DNA from: Angelakisella sp.
Lineage (GTDB): Bacteria > Bacillota > Clostridia > Oscillospirales > Ruminococcaceae
Reading direction: 5' to 3'
Assembly (NCBI GenBank): GCA_022795575.1
Contig: JAAWGY010000180.1
Location: 1-5,625 of the forward strand
DNA length: 5,625 nucleotides
Shown: positions 4,380-5,625 of the stretch, piece by piece
How positions within the stretch are numbered: position 1 is the first letter of the stretch
Layout: the number at the start of each line of letters is the position of its first letter
The notes under the pieces: generated by a model
Databases searched by the model: none
Told to the model about the DNA's origin: nothing
What the model saw: only the letters and a program-made list of their open reading frames with translations
Position numbers and translations under genes: made by a program

Positions 4380-5285
4380 ATGTCATATTTCAACGCGATT
4401 GTACAGGGGCTTATACAGGGGTTTACCGAGTTCCTGCCGGTTTCCAGCTCGGGGCACCTGTCGCTGTACCAGTATTTTACCGGCACCAGCTCGGAGGAAT
4501 CGCTGCTGTTTTCGGTGATGCTCCACTTTGGTACCCTGGCGGCGGTGGCGGTGGCCTTTTGGCCTACCCTGTGGCAGCTGCTGATCGAGTTTTTGTCCAT
4601 CTTTGCCGACCTCTTTACCGGTAAGCTGTTCCGGGGGTACCCCAAGCCCTACCGGCGGATGCTCTACTTCCTGATGCTCTCCTGTGTGCCGCTGCTGGTG
4701 GTCCCCTTTGTCCAGGACTTTATCACCGGCTTTTCTACCGATAACAGCATCATCGCCGAGGGCTGCTTCTTCCTCATCACCGCCCTGCTGCTGACACTGG
4801 GGGATAAGGCGGTAAAGGGCATCAAAACTGCCCGGAGTATGACCGCCCAGGATTCGGTGGCCGTTGGGGTGGCCCAGGTGCTGGCTACCCTGCCGGGTGT
4901 CTCCCGGTCCGGCTCCACCATCTCTGCCGGCCTTATGATGGGGCTGGACCGGAGCTTCGCCGTCACCTACTCCTTTATCCTGGGGCTGCCGGCCATCCTG
5001 GCGGCGGGGCTGCTGGACCTGAAGGACGTGGTGGAGGCCGGGGAGCTGGGCATCCCCCTGGGGCCCGCCCTGGTGGGGATGGCGGTGGCGGCGGTGTCCG
5101 GCTTCCTCTCCATTAAGCTGGTCAGCTACATCGTCCGGTCGGATAAGTTCCGGATCTTCGCCTGGTACACCCTTGTTTTGGGGGTGCTGGTGCTGGGGAT
5201 CGGTATCCTGGAGCAGTTCACCGGCCACGCTATCCAGCAGTACATCAGCAGCACCATGATGACGGCCTTTGTGACGGTGGGCTGA
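4380..5285 (+). CDS. uppP: Undecaprenyl-diphosphate phosphatase (BacA family)
   Basis: UppP removes one phosphate from undecaprenyl diphosphate on the outer membrane face, recycling the lipid carrier for peptidoglycan and wall polymers; raised dosage gives bacitracin tolerance. The 301-residue protein shows both family motifs: (E/Q)xxxE as Q13 and E17 within QGFTEFLPVSSSGHL (13-27), with the SSSGH loop, and PGVSRSGST (172-180) with R176. About eight hydrophobic segments are visible, including roughly 43-61, 94-112, 125-141, 158-171, 193-212, 226-247 and 259-278. It is somewhat longer than the 273 residues of the Escherichia coli protein, mostly through a C-terminal extension. AGGGAGG at 4364-4370, 9 nt before the ATG, is strong. 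The lipoprotein gene downstream starts one base after the stop, so the two form an operon. The palindromic element lies directly upstream of its promoter. Confidence 0.96.
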   Translation: MSYFNAIVQGLIQGFTEFLPVSSSGHLSLYQYFTGTSSEESLLFSVMLHFGTLAAVAVAFWPTLWQLLIEFLSIFADLFTGKLFRGYPKPYRRMLYFLMLSCVPLLVVPFVQDFITGFSTDNSIIAEGCFFLITALLLTLGDKAVKGIKTARSMTAQDSVAVGVAQVLATLPGVSRSGSTISAGLMMGLDRSFAVTYSFILGLPAILAAGLLDLKDVVEAGELGIPLGPALVGMAVAAVSGFLSIKLVSYIVRSDKFRIFAWYTLVLGVLVLGIGILEQFTGHAIQQYISSTMMTAFVTVG

Positions 5286-5286
5286 G

Positions 5287-5625
5287 ATGACGGGAAGAGG
5301 ATGGAAAAGGGCGCTGGTCCCTTTGGCGCTGGCCCTCTGCCTGACGGGGTGCGCCCCGGGGGGCGGGCGGGTGCTGGATGTTTCGGGGGAGCGGCAGGCT
5401 ATGGCGGCGGCGGTGGACGGCCTCTTTGCCGCCCTGGACGCCCGGGACGGGGAGGCGGTGGCGGCCCTCTTTTCCCCGGAGGTGCGGGAGAAGGACGAGG
5501 ACCTGGAGGAGCAGGTCCGGCAGCTGCTGGCGGTCTACCCCGGCCCCACCGAGCGGTACGACTTGGAATACGACGGCGGGGCCAAGCAGCGCAGCGGCGG
5601 CAGCTATTACAACACCACAGCCTGC
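5287..5625 (+). CDS. Lipoprotein, 5' part only (DUF5104-like, tentative)
   Basis: The reading frame runs from ATG 5287 to the window edge (113 codons) without a stop, so the gene is cut by the window. It begins with a lipoprotein signal peptide: basic TGRGWKRA (2-9), a hydrophobic core LVPLALALCL (10-19), and lipobox LTGC with the lipidated Cys at residue 22. A helical stretch follows, with LFAALDARDGEAVAALFSPEVREKDEDL in the middle, a pattern of 'L..ALD.rD.eav..LFS' seen in small Firmicute lipoproteins; the later PGPTERYDLEYDGG and SGGSYYNTTAC segments recall DUF5104, but I hold that lightly. It starts one base after the uppP stop (TGA-G-ATG), with a weak GGTGGG (5276-5281) inside uppP as ribosome binding site, so translation is probably coupled. 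Function is unknown. Confidence 0.8.
   Translation, partial: MTGRGWKRALVPLALALCLTGCAPGGGRVLDVSGERQAMAAAVDGLFAALDARDGEAVAALFSPEVREKDEDLEEQVRQLLAVYPGPTERYDLEYDGGAKQRSGGSYYNTTAC

Noticed and set aside
4383..5228. 281-codon minus-strand open frame opposite uppP
   Set aside because: Gln/Gly/His/Pro-rich antisense shadow of a clear uppP gene.

Overview
The window reads as a chromosomal segment from a GC-rich, endospore-forming gut-type clostridium. The best guess is the Oscillospiraceae (Flavonifractor/Pseudoflavonifractor-like). This rests on strong Shine-Dalgarno sites, GC-rich codon use, a CotF-type spore protein pair, the TepA-YlzJ pair known from spore-forming Firmicutes, and a GC-rich Firmicute-style lipoprotein. 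The assignment is inference; no marker gene fixes the genus. Every gene I can support lies on the + strand.

Layout. Positions 1-493 hold no convincing gene: a GC-rich stretch with small hairpins and a 13-nt direct repeat, followed by an AT-rich stretch with stacked promoter-like motifs. Two promoters (about 423-451 and 494-523) lead into a DUF1893 (TM1506-like) gene at 565-1002 and a hemolysin III/PAQR (TrhA) membrane protein gene at 1053-1730. That unit closes at a strong intrinsic terminator (1760-1790). Next is a two-gene CotF-type unit (1904-2089 and 2103-2375), with a possible forespore-type promoter and a leader hairpin ahead of it and a probable terminator behind it (2407-2446). An extended -10 promoter (2508-2521) then drives a ClpP-fold protease of the TepA family (2610-3578) and a YlzJ-like gene (3582-3797) three bases downstream. 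In Bacillus subtilis tepA and ylzJ are followed by spoIIIE; no spoIIIE lies here.

The 582-bp gap at 3798-4379 contains the most unusual object in the window: a 373-bp near-palindromic element (3881-4253). Its two halves are inverted copies of one repeat, collinear at every landmark I checked around a centre at 4067. The outer 44 bp match at 42 positions. Each half carries a series of local hairpins, and in the third hairpin the two halves differ by three compensated base-pair changes. It encodes nothing convincing and looks like a MITE-like or structured intergenic repeat. A promoter 29 bp downstream leads to uppP (4380-5285, undecaprenyl-diphosphate phosphatase), which is closely followed by the 5' part of a lipoprotein gene (5287 to the window edge).

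Functional themes are the cell envelope (UppP, TrhA, lipoprotein) and sporulation (CotF pair, TepA/YlzJ). The two points most worth following are the palindromic element and the basic, AT-hook-like C-terminal tail on the TepA-family protease.
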